Shown here: positions 1 through 7,561 of the stretch, in pieces
How the letters are laid out: every line of letters starts with the position of its first letter
Numbering within the stretch: position 1 is the stretch's first letter
NCBI GenBank assembly: GCA_964440285.1
Contig: CAYTRV010000112.1
Location: 1 to 7,561, forward strand
Reading direction: 5' to 3'
Length of the DNA: 7,561 bases
DNA from: CALMEC01 sp964440285
Lineage (GTDB): Bacteria; Actinomycetota; Thermoleophilia; Miltoncostaeales; Miltoncostaeaceae
Made by a program: the position numbers and the translations under genes
The notes under the pieces: generated by a model
Databases searched by the model: none
The model's input: only the letters and a program-made list of their open reading frames with translations
What the model was told of the DNA's origin: nothing

Positions 1-1164
1 GCGCTCTGCCAGCTCCTGCTGCGCCAGCCCGACCTGCTGCTCCTCGACGAACCGACCAACCATCTCGACGCCGAGACCGTACACTGGCTGGAGGCGCATC
101 TCGTCGCCTACCCTGGCGCCATCCTGATCGTCACCCACGACCGCTACTTCCTCGACAATGTCGCCGGCTGGATCCTCGAGCTCGACCGCGGCAAGGGGAT
201 CCCGTGGAAGGGCAACTACTCCTCGTGGCTCGAGCAGAAGGAGGCGCGCCTCGCGCAGGAAGAGAAAGAGTCGTCGGCCCGTCGCAAAGCCATCGCTCGC
301 GAGCTCGAATGGGTGCGCTCCGGGCAGAAGGCCCGCCAGGCGAAGGGCAGGGCGCGCCTCGCCAGCTACGAGCGCCTCGTCGCGGAGGAGGTCGCGGAGC
401 GCCGCGGCGCGGTCGAGATCCGCATCCCGCCGGCCCCGCGGCTCGGCGACATCGTGGTGGAGGCCCAGGGGCTCGTCAAGGGGTTCGGCGACCGCCTGCT
501 CATCGACGGCCTGTCGTTCTCGCTGCCGAAGGCCGGCATCGTCGGGGGGAGGGGGCCTACGGGGGCCGGCATGACGCCCCTGTTCGGGATGACGGCGGGC
601 GCGGCGGCGCCGGACGGCGGTGCCCTGCGCATTGGCGAGACGGTGCAGCTCGCCTATGTCGACCAGGCCCGCGACGAGTTCGACCCGGCGAACACGGTCT
701 GGAAGGAGATCTCGGGCAACAAGGACCTGATGATGCTCGGCGGCAAGATCGAGGTGAACTCGCGGGCTTACGTCGCGTCATTCAACTTCAAGGGCGCCGA
801 TCAGCAGAAGCCGGTCGGGCAGCTCAGCGGCGGCGAGCGCAACCGGGTACACCTCGCGAAGATGCTCGCCGGCGGCGGCAACCTCCTCCTGCTCGACGAG
901 CCGTCGAACGACCTCGACGTCGACACGCTGCGCGCGCTCGAGGACGCCGTCGAGGCGTTCTCAGGCTGCGCGGTCATCATCAGCCACGACCGGTGGTTCC
1001 TCGACCGCCTCGCGACACACATCCTCGCCTTCGAGGGCGACGGTGAGGTGGTGTGGTTCGAGGGGAATTACGCCGAGTACGAGGAGCACCGCCGGCGCAC
1101 CCTGGGGGATGATGCGGCCCAGCCGAGGCGTATGAAGTACAAGCGCATCTCGCAGCGGGGATAG
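1..1164 (+). CDS. ettA: Energy-dependent translational throttle protein EttA (ABC-F ATPase), 5' end missing
   Basis: ABC-F proteins are soluble tandem ATPases that bind the ribosomal E site; EttA gates entry into elongation according to energy state. The frame is open from base 1 to the TAG at 1162-1164 (387 codons), against about 555 in full-length EttA, so roughly 170 residues lie upstream. Window residue numbers: NBD1 Walker B and DEPTNHLD at 12-23 and its H-loop at 43-52 (VTHDRYFLD); a charged P-tIM linker at about 56-125, the arm that contacts tRNA and ribosome; NBD2 from about 150, with signature LSGGERNR at 275-282, Walker B and DEPSNDLD at 295-306, H-loop SHDRWF at 328-333, and the typical EttA tail ending near MKYKR. 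Odd point: the NBD2 Walker A (185-193) reads GPTGAGMTP, where GPNGAGKST or GPNGAGKTT is expected. The catalytic Lys is Met, and nearby positions 183, 184, 197 and 199 are also atypical. Either this is sequence error or NBD2 is crippled. Family assignment is very secure. Confidence 0.95.
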   Translation, partial: ALCQLLLRQPDLLLLDEPTNHLDAETVHWLEAHLVAYPGAILIVTHDRYFLDNVAGWILELDRGKGIPWKGNYSSWLEQKEARLAQEEKESSARRKAIARELEWVRSGQKARQAKGRARLASYERLVAEEVAERRGAVEIRIPPAPRLGDIVVEAQGLVKGFGDRLLIDGLSFSLPKAGIVGGRGPTGAGMTPLFGMTAGAAAPDGGALRIGETVQLAYVDQARDEFDPANTVWKEISGNKDLMMLGGKIEVNSRAYVASFNFKGADQQKPVGQLSGGERNRVHLAKMLAGGGNLLLLDEPSNDLDVDTLRALEDAVEAFSGCAVIISHDRWFLDRLATHILAFEGDGEVVWFEGNYAEYEEHRRRTLGDDAAQPRRMKYKRISQRG

Positions 1165-1196
1165 TGCCCTGCGACACGTGAGGTGCCAAGGGCGCT
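1163..1196. terminator. Weak stem-loop between convergent ettA and diguanylate cyclase genes
   Basis: AGTGCCCT (1163-1170) can pair with AGGGCGCT (1189-1196), giving 8 bp with one G-T pair around an 18-nt loop. It fills most of the 51-base gap between two convergent genes, where a bidirectional terminator would sit. Neither side has a T tract and the loop is long, so this is only a weak candidate. Confidence 0.2.
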
Positions 1197-1215
1197 TCCG
1201 AAAGTCGCTCTGCGG

Positions 1216-2070
1216 TTACCGTCGGGCGACCGGGGCGAGGTCGGTGGCGACCCCACCGCCCGATTCGTCGGCAGTCGAGATCTCAACGCGGTTGCGGCCG
1301 CGCTGCTTCGCGCGGTAGAGGGCCGCGTCGGCGCGTCCGAGGGCCACGTCGATGGCCTCTCCGGGATGCCAATCCGATGCGCCGATGCTGGCTGTCAGGC
1401 CGCTGCGCACGTGTGCGAACGCCGCGCGGATCTCGTCGAACAGCGCCAGCGCGTCGTTGGGGTGCCGTCCGGGCACGATGATGCCGAACTCCTCGCCGCC
1501 GAGCCGTGCGACGACGCCGATCTGATCGATCCGCTCACGCAGCATGGCGGCTCCGCTTCGCAGCGCCTCGTCGCCGGCCGCGTGACCGTGGGTGTCGTTG
1601 AGGAGCTTGAAGCGGTCGATGTCGAGTACCGCGACGGTCGAGATCCGTCCAGTGGCGCTCGAGATCTCCACGGCGCGTGCGAAGAACGCGCGCCGGTTGG
1701 GAACCTGGGTGAGCTCGTCGGTCGTCACGAGCACAGCGAGCCGGGCCTCGGCCCGCCGCCGGAGCCGGACTTCCGACTCGAGCTGCTCGGACCGTTCGTG
1801 GAGTGCGCCGGCGAGCTGGAGGATCTGCCAGAGGACCAGCGGCGAGATGACGAGCGGCACGATCACCGGTAGCCCGTATGCGACGAGGCGGTCCGTCATC
1901 GCGGTGGGTTGGACGCCGGTGGCCCAGTAGGTCACGGCACACACCGCGAGCGAGGCGAGGGCGGAGGCGGCCGCCGCGAGCGCGAGCAGCCCCGAGCGCG
2001 AGCGGGATGTCCCGACGCGAGCGAGCACCCACCGCTCGATGTGCCGCCGCCGCGAGTTCCATGCGGCCAT
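1216..2070 (-). CDS. Membrane-anchored diguanylate cyclase (GGDEF domain)
   Basis: Makes cyclic di-GMP from two GTP at the inner face of the membrane. The 284-residue product has a basic N-terminus, two hydrophobic segments (about 27-51 and 62-85) joined by a short loop, a charged helical stretch likely to be a coiled coil (about 86-112), then a complete GGDEF domain. The domain shows DELTQVPNRRAF at 118-129, metal-binding Asp at 150 and 152 (LDIDRFK), NDTHGHAAGD at 158-167, the active-site GGEEF at 191-195, and ADAALYRAK at 247-255. In the I-site register (RxxD ending six residues before the first Gly), residues 182-185 are DQIG, so product inhibition through a classical I-site is unlikely. 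Start: an in-frame TAA lies at 2079-2077, three codons upstream, so the ATG at 2070 is the earliest start. An AAAGGGG purine run ends only 1 nt before it, which is close spacing. A GTG at 2028 is the alternative but would shorten only the basic N-terminus. There is no sensor domain beyond the membrane hairpin, so the input signal is unknown. Confidence 0.93.
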   Translation of the reverse strand: MAAWNSRRRHIERWVLARVGTSRSRSGLLALAAAASALASLAVCAVTYWATGVQPTAMTDRLVAYGLPVIVPLVISPLVLWQILQLAGALHERSEQLESEVRLRRRAEARLAVLVTTDELTQVPNRRAFFARAVEISSATGRISTVAVLDIDRFKLLNDTHGHAAGDEALRSGAAMLRERIDQIGVVARLGGEEFGIIVPGRHPNDALALFDEIRAAFAHVRSGLTASIGASDWHPGEAIDVALGRADAALYRAKQRGRNRVEISTADESGGGVATDLAPVARR

Positions 2071-2188
2071 ACCCCTTTATCGACCGAACGAACGTCGACC
2101 TTGAACGCGGGCGCGCCCGGCATCCGGGTGATCCAGGGTCGTCCTTCGCACGAATGCCCTTACCAAATCCGAACAGAAGCGTGAGGGA
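2071..2188. promoter_or_regulatory. Divergent intergenic region with two short palindromes
   Basis: These 118 bases separate the minus-strand cyclase gene from the plus-strand lipoprotein pair, so promoters for both should be here. I see no convincing -35/-10 pair on either strand. It holds a perfect 10-bp palindrome GGGCGCGCCC (2109-2118) overlapping CCCGG-CAT-CCGGG (2116-2128). Either could be a regulator site, but short GC palindromes are common at this base composition. Confidence 0.4.
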
Positions 2189-2653
2189 ATGAAGAAGGTG
2201 CATGCGTTGGCGGCGATCATGGGTGTCGCCGCGTTGGGCGGTGTCGCGGCGGGATGTGGTGGCGATGAGGCCACCACCCCGGAGGCGACGGGTCCGAAGG
2301 TGGCATTTGTGTCGCCGCTCCCGGGATCCGAGGTGTCGGGTCCGATCACCGCCCAGGTGAAGCTCGACGCATTTACGATCGCGGCGAACAACGTCGGGAT
2401 GCCGCCGGCGGCGGGTGAGGGGCACATTCACTTCTCGATGGACGGCGGGAAATACGACCAGCCGAAGTACTCCGGCGCCAACGGCGACCTCGCGGTCACG
2501 CTGGGGACGCAGGGCAAGTACTCGCCGAGCGTCGCGCCGGAGATCACCTACACGAACCTGCCGGCCGGGGAGCACACCCTCAAGGTGTTCCTGGCGAACA
2601 ACGACCACTCCGACGCGGGGCCGGTCGCGGAGACCACGTTCACCGTCAAGTAA
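2189..2653 (+). CDS. Secreted lipoprotein with His-containing beta-rich domain (DUF4399-like, tentative)
   Basis: The 154-residue product begins with a lipoprotein signal peptide: MKK, a hydrophobic core at 5-20, and AAGC with the lipidated Cys at 23. A short Thr/Pro/Glu linker follows, then one domain from about 37 to 154. Its features are PGSEVSGPITAQVKL (45-59), GHIHFSMDGGK (78-88), LPAGEHTLKVFLANNDH (124-140) and a closing TTFTVK strand. That order (GxHxHxxxD, then PxGEHTLxxxLxxxDH) resembles DUF4399-type secreted domains and suggests an Ig-like fold with clustered His79, His81, His129 and His140. Metal binding is an inference, and function is unknown. The start is set by the Lys-Lys n-region: AGAAG at 2175-2179 is 9 nt upstream of the ATG, while a closer GAGGG run (2183-2187) leaves only 1 nt. 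The stop is directly followed by the cupredoxin ATG, so the two are co-transcribed and probably work together on the outer face of the membrane. Confidence 0.8.
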   Translation: MKKVHALAAIMGVAALGGVAAGCGGDEATTPEATGPKVAFVSPLPGSEVSGPITAQVKLDAFTIAANNVGMPPAAGEGHIHFSMDGGKYDQPKYSGANGDLAVTLGTQGKYSPSVAPEITYTNLPAGEHTLKVFLANNDHSDAGPVAETTFTVK

Positions 2654-3046
2654 ATGCGACGCCGCTCGCTCCTGACGGCTTTCGGTCTGGCAGTCGTCGC
2701 CGCAGGTTGCGGGGGGACGTCTTCGGACGTCCCCCCGGCTACGTCGCAGGGGATCACGCCCACGGAGGAGGGGCCCGCCACGATCGTGATGGGCGACTTC
2801 TCCTATGCCCCGTCGACGCTGACCGTCCAAGTCGGTGAGAAGGTCACGTTCGTCAACCGCGGCAAGATCGACCACACCGTCGCCGACACGGACGCCGGTG
2901 GCGAGATCCGCTCCACGCTCATCAAGCCCCGGCCGATCGCGCCGGCGGGTGAGCAGACCGTCGTGTTCGGGACACCGGGTACGGTGGACTACATCTGCAC
3001 GTACCACCCGACCCTGATGGGAGGCAGGATCATCGTGCGGGAGTAG
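2654..3046 (+). CDS. Cupredoxin-family lipoprotein (type-1 blue copper protein)
   Basis: Small extracytoplasmic copper protein, likely an electron carrier or copper-handling protein anchored to the outer face of the membrane. The 130-residue product has the signal MRRRSLLTAFGLAVVAAG with the lipobox Cys at 19. The RRxLL pattern fits a Tat signal as well as Sec. A low-complexity linker spans about 20-40, and a plastocyanin/amicyanin-like domain spans 43-130. Predicted copper ligands are His74 (in KIDHTV), Cys115, His118 and Met122 in YICTYHPTLMGG. The C-x2-H spacing is standard, and the H-x3-M spacing is one residue longer than the usual short CxxHxxM loop of amicyanin-type proteins. The ATG follows the upstream TAA with no gap and has no clear ribosome binding site of its own, so translation is probably coupled to the upstream gene. 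Codons for about 19-28 form a very stable hairpin (see 2710-2737). The redox partner cannot be told from this window. Confidence 0.9.
   Translation: MRRRSLLTAFGLAVVAAGCGGTSSDVPPATSQGITPTEEGPATIVMGDFSYAPSTLTVQVGEKVTFVNRGKIDHTVADTDAGGEIRSTLIKPRPIAPAGEQTVVFGTPGTVDYICTYHPTLMGGRIIVRE
2710..2737 (+). other. Intragenic 12-bp hairpin with TTCG loop
   Basis: CGGGGGGACGTC (2710-2721) pairs perfectly with GACGTCCCCCCG (2726-2737) around the loop TTCG (2722-2725). This is the C(UUCG)G tetraloop, one of the most stable RNA loops known. It lies inside the cupredoxin gene, exactly where the code passes from the lipobox Cys into the linker, about 56 bases after the start codon. It looks like an intrinsic terminator stem but has no following T tract. 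A role in mRNA stability, attenuation or slowing translation during export is inference. Confidence 0.7.
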
Positions 3047-3070
3047 CGGTGCTGTGGTCGGCGTCCCGAC

Positions 3071-3098
3071 GTGGGGTAGCCTGCGGGGTGGACCCCAC
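3071..3098 (+). promoter_or_regulatory. Likely acnA promoter (-10 TAGCCT) flanked by an inverted repeat
   Basis: TAGCCT at 3077-3082 fits the actinobacterial -10 pattern TANNNT and would start transcription near 3089, about 29 bases before the acnA ATG. No good -35 is seen. GTGGGGT (3071-3077) and ACCCCAC (3092-3098) form a perfect 7-bp inverted repeat with a 14-base spacer that brackets the -10 and the expected start point, as an operator would. A short GGTGG-ACC-CCACC hairpin (3087-3099) competes for the same bases. Confidence 0.45.
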
Positions 3099-3108
3099 CT
3101 CGATGACC

Positions 3109-3113
3109 AGGAG
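3109..3113 (+). promoter_or_regulatory. Ribosome binding site that sets the acnA start
   Basis: AGGAG lies 4 nt before the ATG at 3118. The frame is also open from a GTG at 3049 and an ATG at 3103, but neither has a comparable upstream site. The GTG also lies upstream of the likely -10 element, so 3118 is preferred. Confidence 0.6.
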
Positions 3114-3117
3114 CCGC

Positions 3118-5805
<2,688 letters not shown>

Positions 5806-5859
5806 CGAGCACGCAGCGTGACGCCCCACCGGTTCGTGGGGCGCCACGCTGCGTGCTCG
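5806..5859 (+). terminator. Very long hairpin terminator after acnA
   Basis: A 15-bp perfect arm (5806-5820 with 5845-5859), one A-C mismatch, then 8 more bp (5822-5829 with 5836-5843) close a 6-base loop. The stem begins at the base after the aconitase TAA. There is no T tract; the downstream bases are CAAACCCCCC, followed by a smaller CCCCG-AAGGA-CGGGG hairpin (5866-5880). U-poor hairpin terminators are usual in high-GC Actinomycetota. It would stop readthrough into the surface-protein gene. Confidence 0.85.
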
Positions 5860-5887
5860 CAAACCCCCCGAAGGACGGGGCCAACCC

Positions 5888-5981
5888 TAACCTTTTGGGG
5901 GATTGCCCGGGGCGGCACCCCGAGTAGAGAGTCCCTGGTATTCCCCGCCAGTACCACTCAGCCACGGACGGGTTGCCCAGA
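5888..5981 (+). promoter_or_regulatory. Likely promoter (-10 TAACCT) and foldable leader of the surface-protein gene
   Basis: TAACCT at 5888-5893 fits TANNNT and would start RNA near 5900, giving a leader of about 80 bases. Within it, CGGGG-CGGCA-CCCCG (5908-5922) forms a hairpin. GAG (5929-5931) plus TGGTA (5936-5940), with a TCCC bulge between, pair with TACCA and CTC (5952-5959). There is no strong ribosome binding site before the ATG; GGACGGG at 5966-5972 is the best purine run. I do not recognise a known riboswitch class. The -10 assignment is inference. Confidence 0.4.
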
Positions 5982-7561
5982 ATGAAGAACCGTTTCGCAT
6001 CACTGACGCGCCGGGCGGTGACGCTCGGCCTGATCGCGTTCGCGCTCCCGGCGCTCGCGACAGCCGCGCCGCTCCCGGGCGACAACTTCGAGGCGGACGA
6101 CGGCAACCTCGTCGTGAACACCGGCGGCAACGTCGACTGGAACACGGCCTCGCCGGAGGTCTTCTTCGATCTGCCACAGGCATCCGACAACAGCTTCACG
6201 GACGGCGCCCAGGAGGACAACCCATCGTCGACCTGGGGTATCACCACGGCCCCGGTGAACTCGAAGGCGGACATCACCCGCGTCTACATGAAGTCGTCGT
6301 TTCCGTTCTTCCGCCTCGGCATCGTCCGCAACCAAGCCGCGAACGGCACCGTTGCCTTCCACGTGGAGCTCAACCAGTCGAGCGCGAAGCACGCGAACGG
6401 CCTCCCGGTCCGGACCGTCGGTGACGCGCTGTTCGTCTACGACGTCCAGGGCAACGACACCACCGCCACGATCCAGGTGCACCGGTGGGTCGCGGCCGGA
6501 CAGTGCGTGACGAACACCGGAACGCCGTGCTGGGGCCCGGGCATGAACCTCAACGCGACGCAGGCGATCGGCGCGAATCACATCGGGCCCGGCACGACGC
6601 TCGACGCGGTCGCCGACCCGGACGAGCAGCTTGCGGCGAAGACGTTCGACGAGCTGGCCGTGAACCTGCCGGCGGCGCTCGGCGTGCCGGAGAACACCTG
6701 CATCAACTTCGGTCAGGTCTGGCTCAAGACCCGCGAGGGCGCTGCCTTCGGATCGGCGCTTCAGGACCTCATGGGCCCGATGCCGATCCGCATCGGCAAC
6801 TGCGACGTCGCGATCGAGAAGGACGTCGTCGCCGTCGACGGCGGCAGCGTCCTCAATCCCGCCTCTGTGGCCCTCAACTCGCTGCTCGAGTACCGGATCC
6901 GCGTGTTCCTCGGCCCGGTCAGCGTTCCGGTTCCGGTCAGCCTGCTGACGGTGACCGACACGACCGTCAGCGACGGCACGCTCAGCAACGTGCCCCTCGT
7001 GCCGGTCGTTCAGAGCGGTGTCATCGTCGGTGATGATGGCGACGAGATCCTCGAGCAGGGCGAGAAGTGGGTGTACGCCCTCAGCCCAGCCGGGATGCCG
7101 GTGGTCCAGTCCGCGACGACGTGCCCCGACGTCGTCAACTCGACGCGGGTCGTCGTCACGGGCGGCGACACCAACCCCGCCAACGACCAGGCGACGCGCA
7201 CGACGCCGGTCGTGTGCAACCCGGATCTGGTGATCGACAAGTCGGGTCCGGCGTCGGTCGCCTTCGGTGGCACGATCACCTACGCGATCACCGTGCGCCA
7301 CACCGACACGTCGGATCCGTTGGGCATCCCGGTCCAGTCGGTGAGCGACAAGATCGGCGCGGGCGCCGCGGTTCCGCTGACGCTGCTGAGTGGCGACGAC
7401 GGAGACGGTCTCCTCGAGAAGGGCGAGGCGTGGACGTACGGGCTGCAGGGCGGCCCGGTGACGCACACCCCAACGGCGTGCGCTGACGTGGTCAATACGG
7501 TGACGCTCAGCGCCGCCGGTGACACCAACGCCGCGAACAACACCGACTCGGTGACGACGAA
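5982..7561 (+). CDS. Secreted surface protein with DUF11-like repeats, 3' end missing
   Basis: The frame is open from the ATG at 5982 to the window end, at least 526 residues, with no stop. It begins with a signal peptide: MKNRF, two Arg at 10-11, a hydrophobic core at 12-25, and a likely signal peptidase I cut near ALATA-A (26-29). A mature N-terminal module of about 240 residues starts GDNFEADDGNLVVNTGG and contains SDNSFTDGAQEDNPSSTW. This style of module heads many large actinobacterial surface proteins with prealbumin-like or DUF11 domains. Four cysteines (CVTNTGTPC, then NTCINF and GNCDV) may form disulfides. Tandem beta-sandwich repeats follow from about residue 274. The role is probably cell-surface structure or adhesion, but no ligand can be named. 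The C-terminus, with any sortase signal or membrane anchor, lies outside the window. The gene is separated from acnA by a terminator and appears to have its own promoter. The frame has no competing start with better support. Confidence 0.88.
   Translation, partial: MKNRFASLTRRAVTLGLIAFALPALATAAPLPGDNFEADDGNLVVNTGGNVDWNTASPEVFFDLPQASDNSFTDGAQEDNPSSTWGITTAPVNSKADITRVYMKSSFPFFRLGIVRNQAANGTVAFHVELNQSSAKHANGLPVRTVGDALFVYDVQGNDTTATIQVHRWVAAGQCVTNTGTPCWGPGMNLNATQAIGANHIGPGTTLDAVADPDEQLAAKTFDELAVNLPAALGVPENTCINFGQVWLKTREGAAFGSALQDLMGPMPIRIGNCDVAIEKDVVAVDGGSVLNPASVALNSLLEYRIRVFLGPVSVPVPVSLLTVTDTTVSDGTLSNVPLVPVVQSGVIVGDDGDEILEQGEKWVYALSPAGMPVVQSATTCPDVVNSTRVVVTGGDTNPANDQATRTTPVVCNPDLVIDKSGPASVAFGGTITYAITVRHTDTSDPLGIPVQSVSDKIGAGAAVPLTLLSGDDGDGLLEKGEAWTYGLQGGPVTHTPTACADVVNTVTLSAAGDTNAANNTDSVTT
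6801..7561 (+). repeat. Tandem DUF11-like repeats with DxxDGxLExGE motif
   Basis: Two protein repeats are visible: the first from Cys at 6801 to 7214 (138 codons), the second from Cys at 7215 to beyond the window end. Each opens with a CDVAIEK or CNPDLVIDK strand. Each then has an acidic loop, DDGDEILEQGEKW (from 7032) or DDGDGLLEKGEAW (from 7395), spaced 121 codons apart. Each next has a Cys before DVVN, then GDTNxAN. The second, with GPASVAFGGTITYAITV, is the closer match to DUF11. The acidic loop looks like a calcium-binding turn; this is inference. Confidence 0.75.

Noticed and set aside
204..1046. 280-codon plus-strand frame overlapping ettA
   Set aside because: Arg/Gly/Pro-rich shadow in another frame of the ABC-F gene.
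1535..3007. 490-codon minus-strand frame crossing the cyclase start, the intergenic region and both lipoprotein genes
   Set aside because: It overlaps three well-supported genes in other frames and shows no domain. It is a product of high GC content.
3049..3117. N-terminal extension of aconitase from GTG 3049 (23 extra residues)
   Set aside because: The extension would span the likely promoter, lacks a good ribosome binding site and has no counterpart in AcnA proteins; the ATG at 3118 has AGGAG upstream.
5894..5981. c-di-GMP (GEMM) riboswitch before the surface-protein gene, tempting because a diguanylate cyclase is in the window
   Set aside because: The conserved GEMM segments (GGGCAAACC-like and GACGCAAAGCC-like) are absent.
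6000..7466. 488-codon minus-strand frame opposite the surface-protein gene
   Set aside because: Low-complexity Arg/Asp/Val-rich translation. The plus-strand frame has a signal peptide and recognisable repeats, so this is a shadow.

Overview
The window is GC-rich coding DNA that reads like an Actinomycetota chromosome. The signs are strong G/C preference at third codon positions, long antisense shadow reading frames, an AcnA-type aconitase close to the mycobacterial form, TANNNT-type -10 elements, and a secreted surface protein with DUF11-like repeats of a kind common in soil Actinomycetota such as Thermoleophilia. The class is an inference from composition and gene style. No phage, transposon, CRISPR or RNA gene is visible. 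Both ends cut through genes.

Layout. (1) Positions 1-1164, plus strand: the C-terminal two thirds of an EttA-type ABC-F translation factor. Its second ATPase domain is well conserved except for a cluster of changes in the Walker A loop, where the catalytic lysine is read as methionine. (2) Positions 1216-2070, minus strand and convergent with ettA: a two-helix membrane diguanylate cyclase with a GGEEF active site and no recognisable inhibitory I-site. (3) A 118-base divergent intergenic region, then 2189-3046, plus strand: two back-to-back lipoprotein genes (stop TAA directly followed by ATG). One is a small His-containing beta-rich lipoprotein of uncertain family, the other a type-1 copper (cupredoxin) lipoprotein. 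A 12-bp hairpin with a TTCG loop lies inside the cupredoxin gene just after the lipobox cysteine. (4) Positions 3118-5805, plus strand: full-length aconitase AcnA with its own likely promoter, followed at once by a very long terminator-like hairpin. (5) From 5982 to the window end, plus strand: the N-terminal part (526 codons) of a secreted surface protein with at least two tandem DUF11-like repeats, behind a leader of about 80 bases that can fold.

The genes do not form one pathway. They are a translation factor, a c-di-GMP signalling enzyme, an extracytoplasmic copper/electron-transfer pair, a TCA-cycle enzyme and a surface protein. The only clear transcriptional unit is the two-lipoprotein pair. 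I found no convincing new multi-gene defence or mobile system. The observations most worth checking are the Walker A anomaly, the coupled lipoprotein pair with its embedded hairpin, the inverted repeat over the acnA promoter, and the structured leader of the surface-protein gene.
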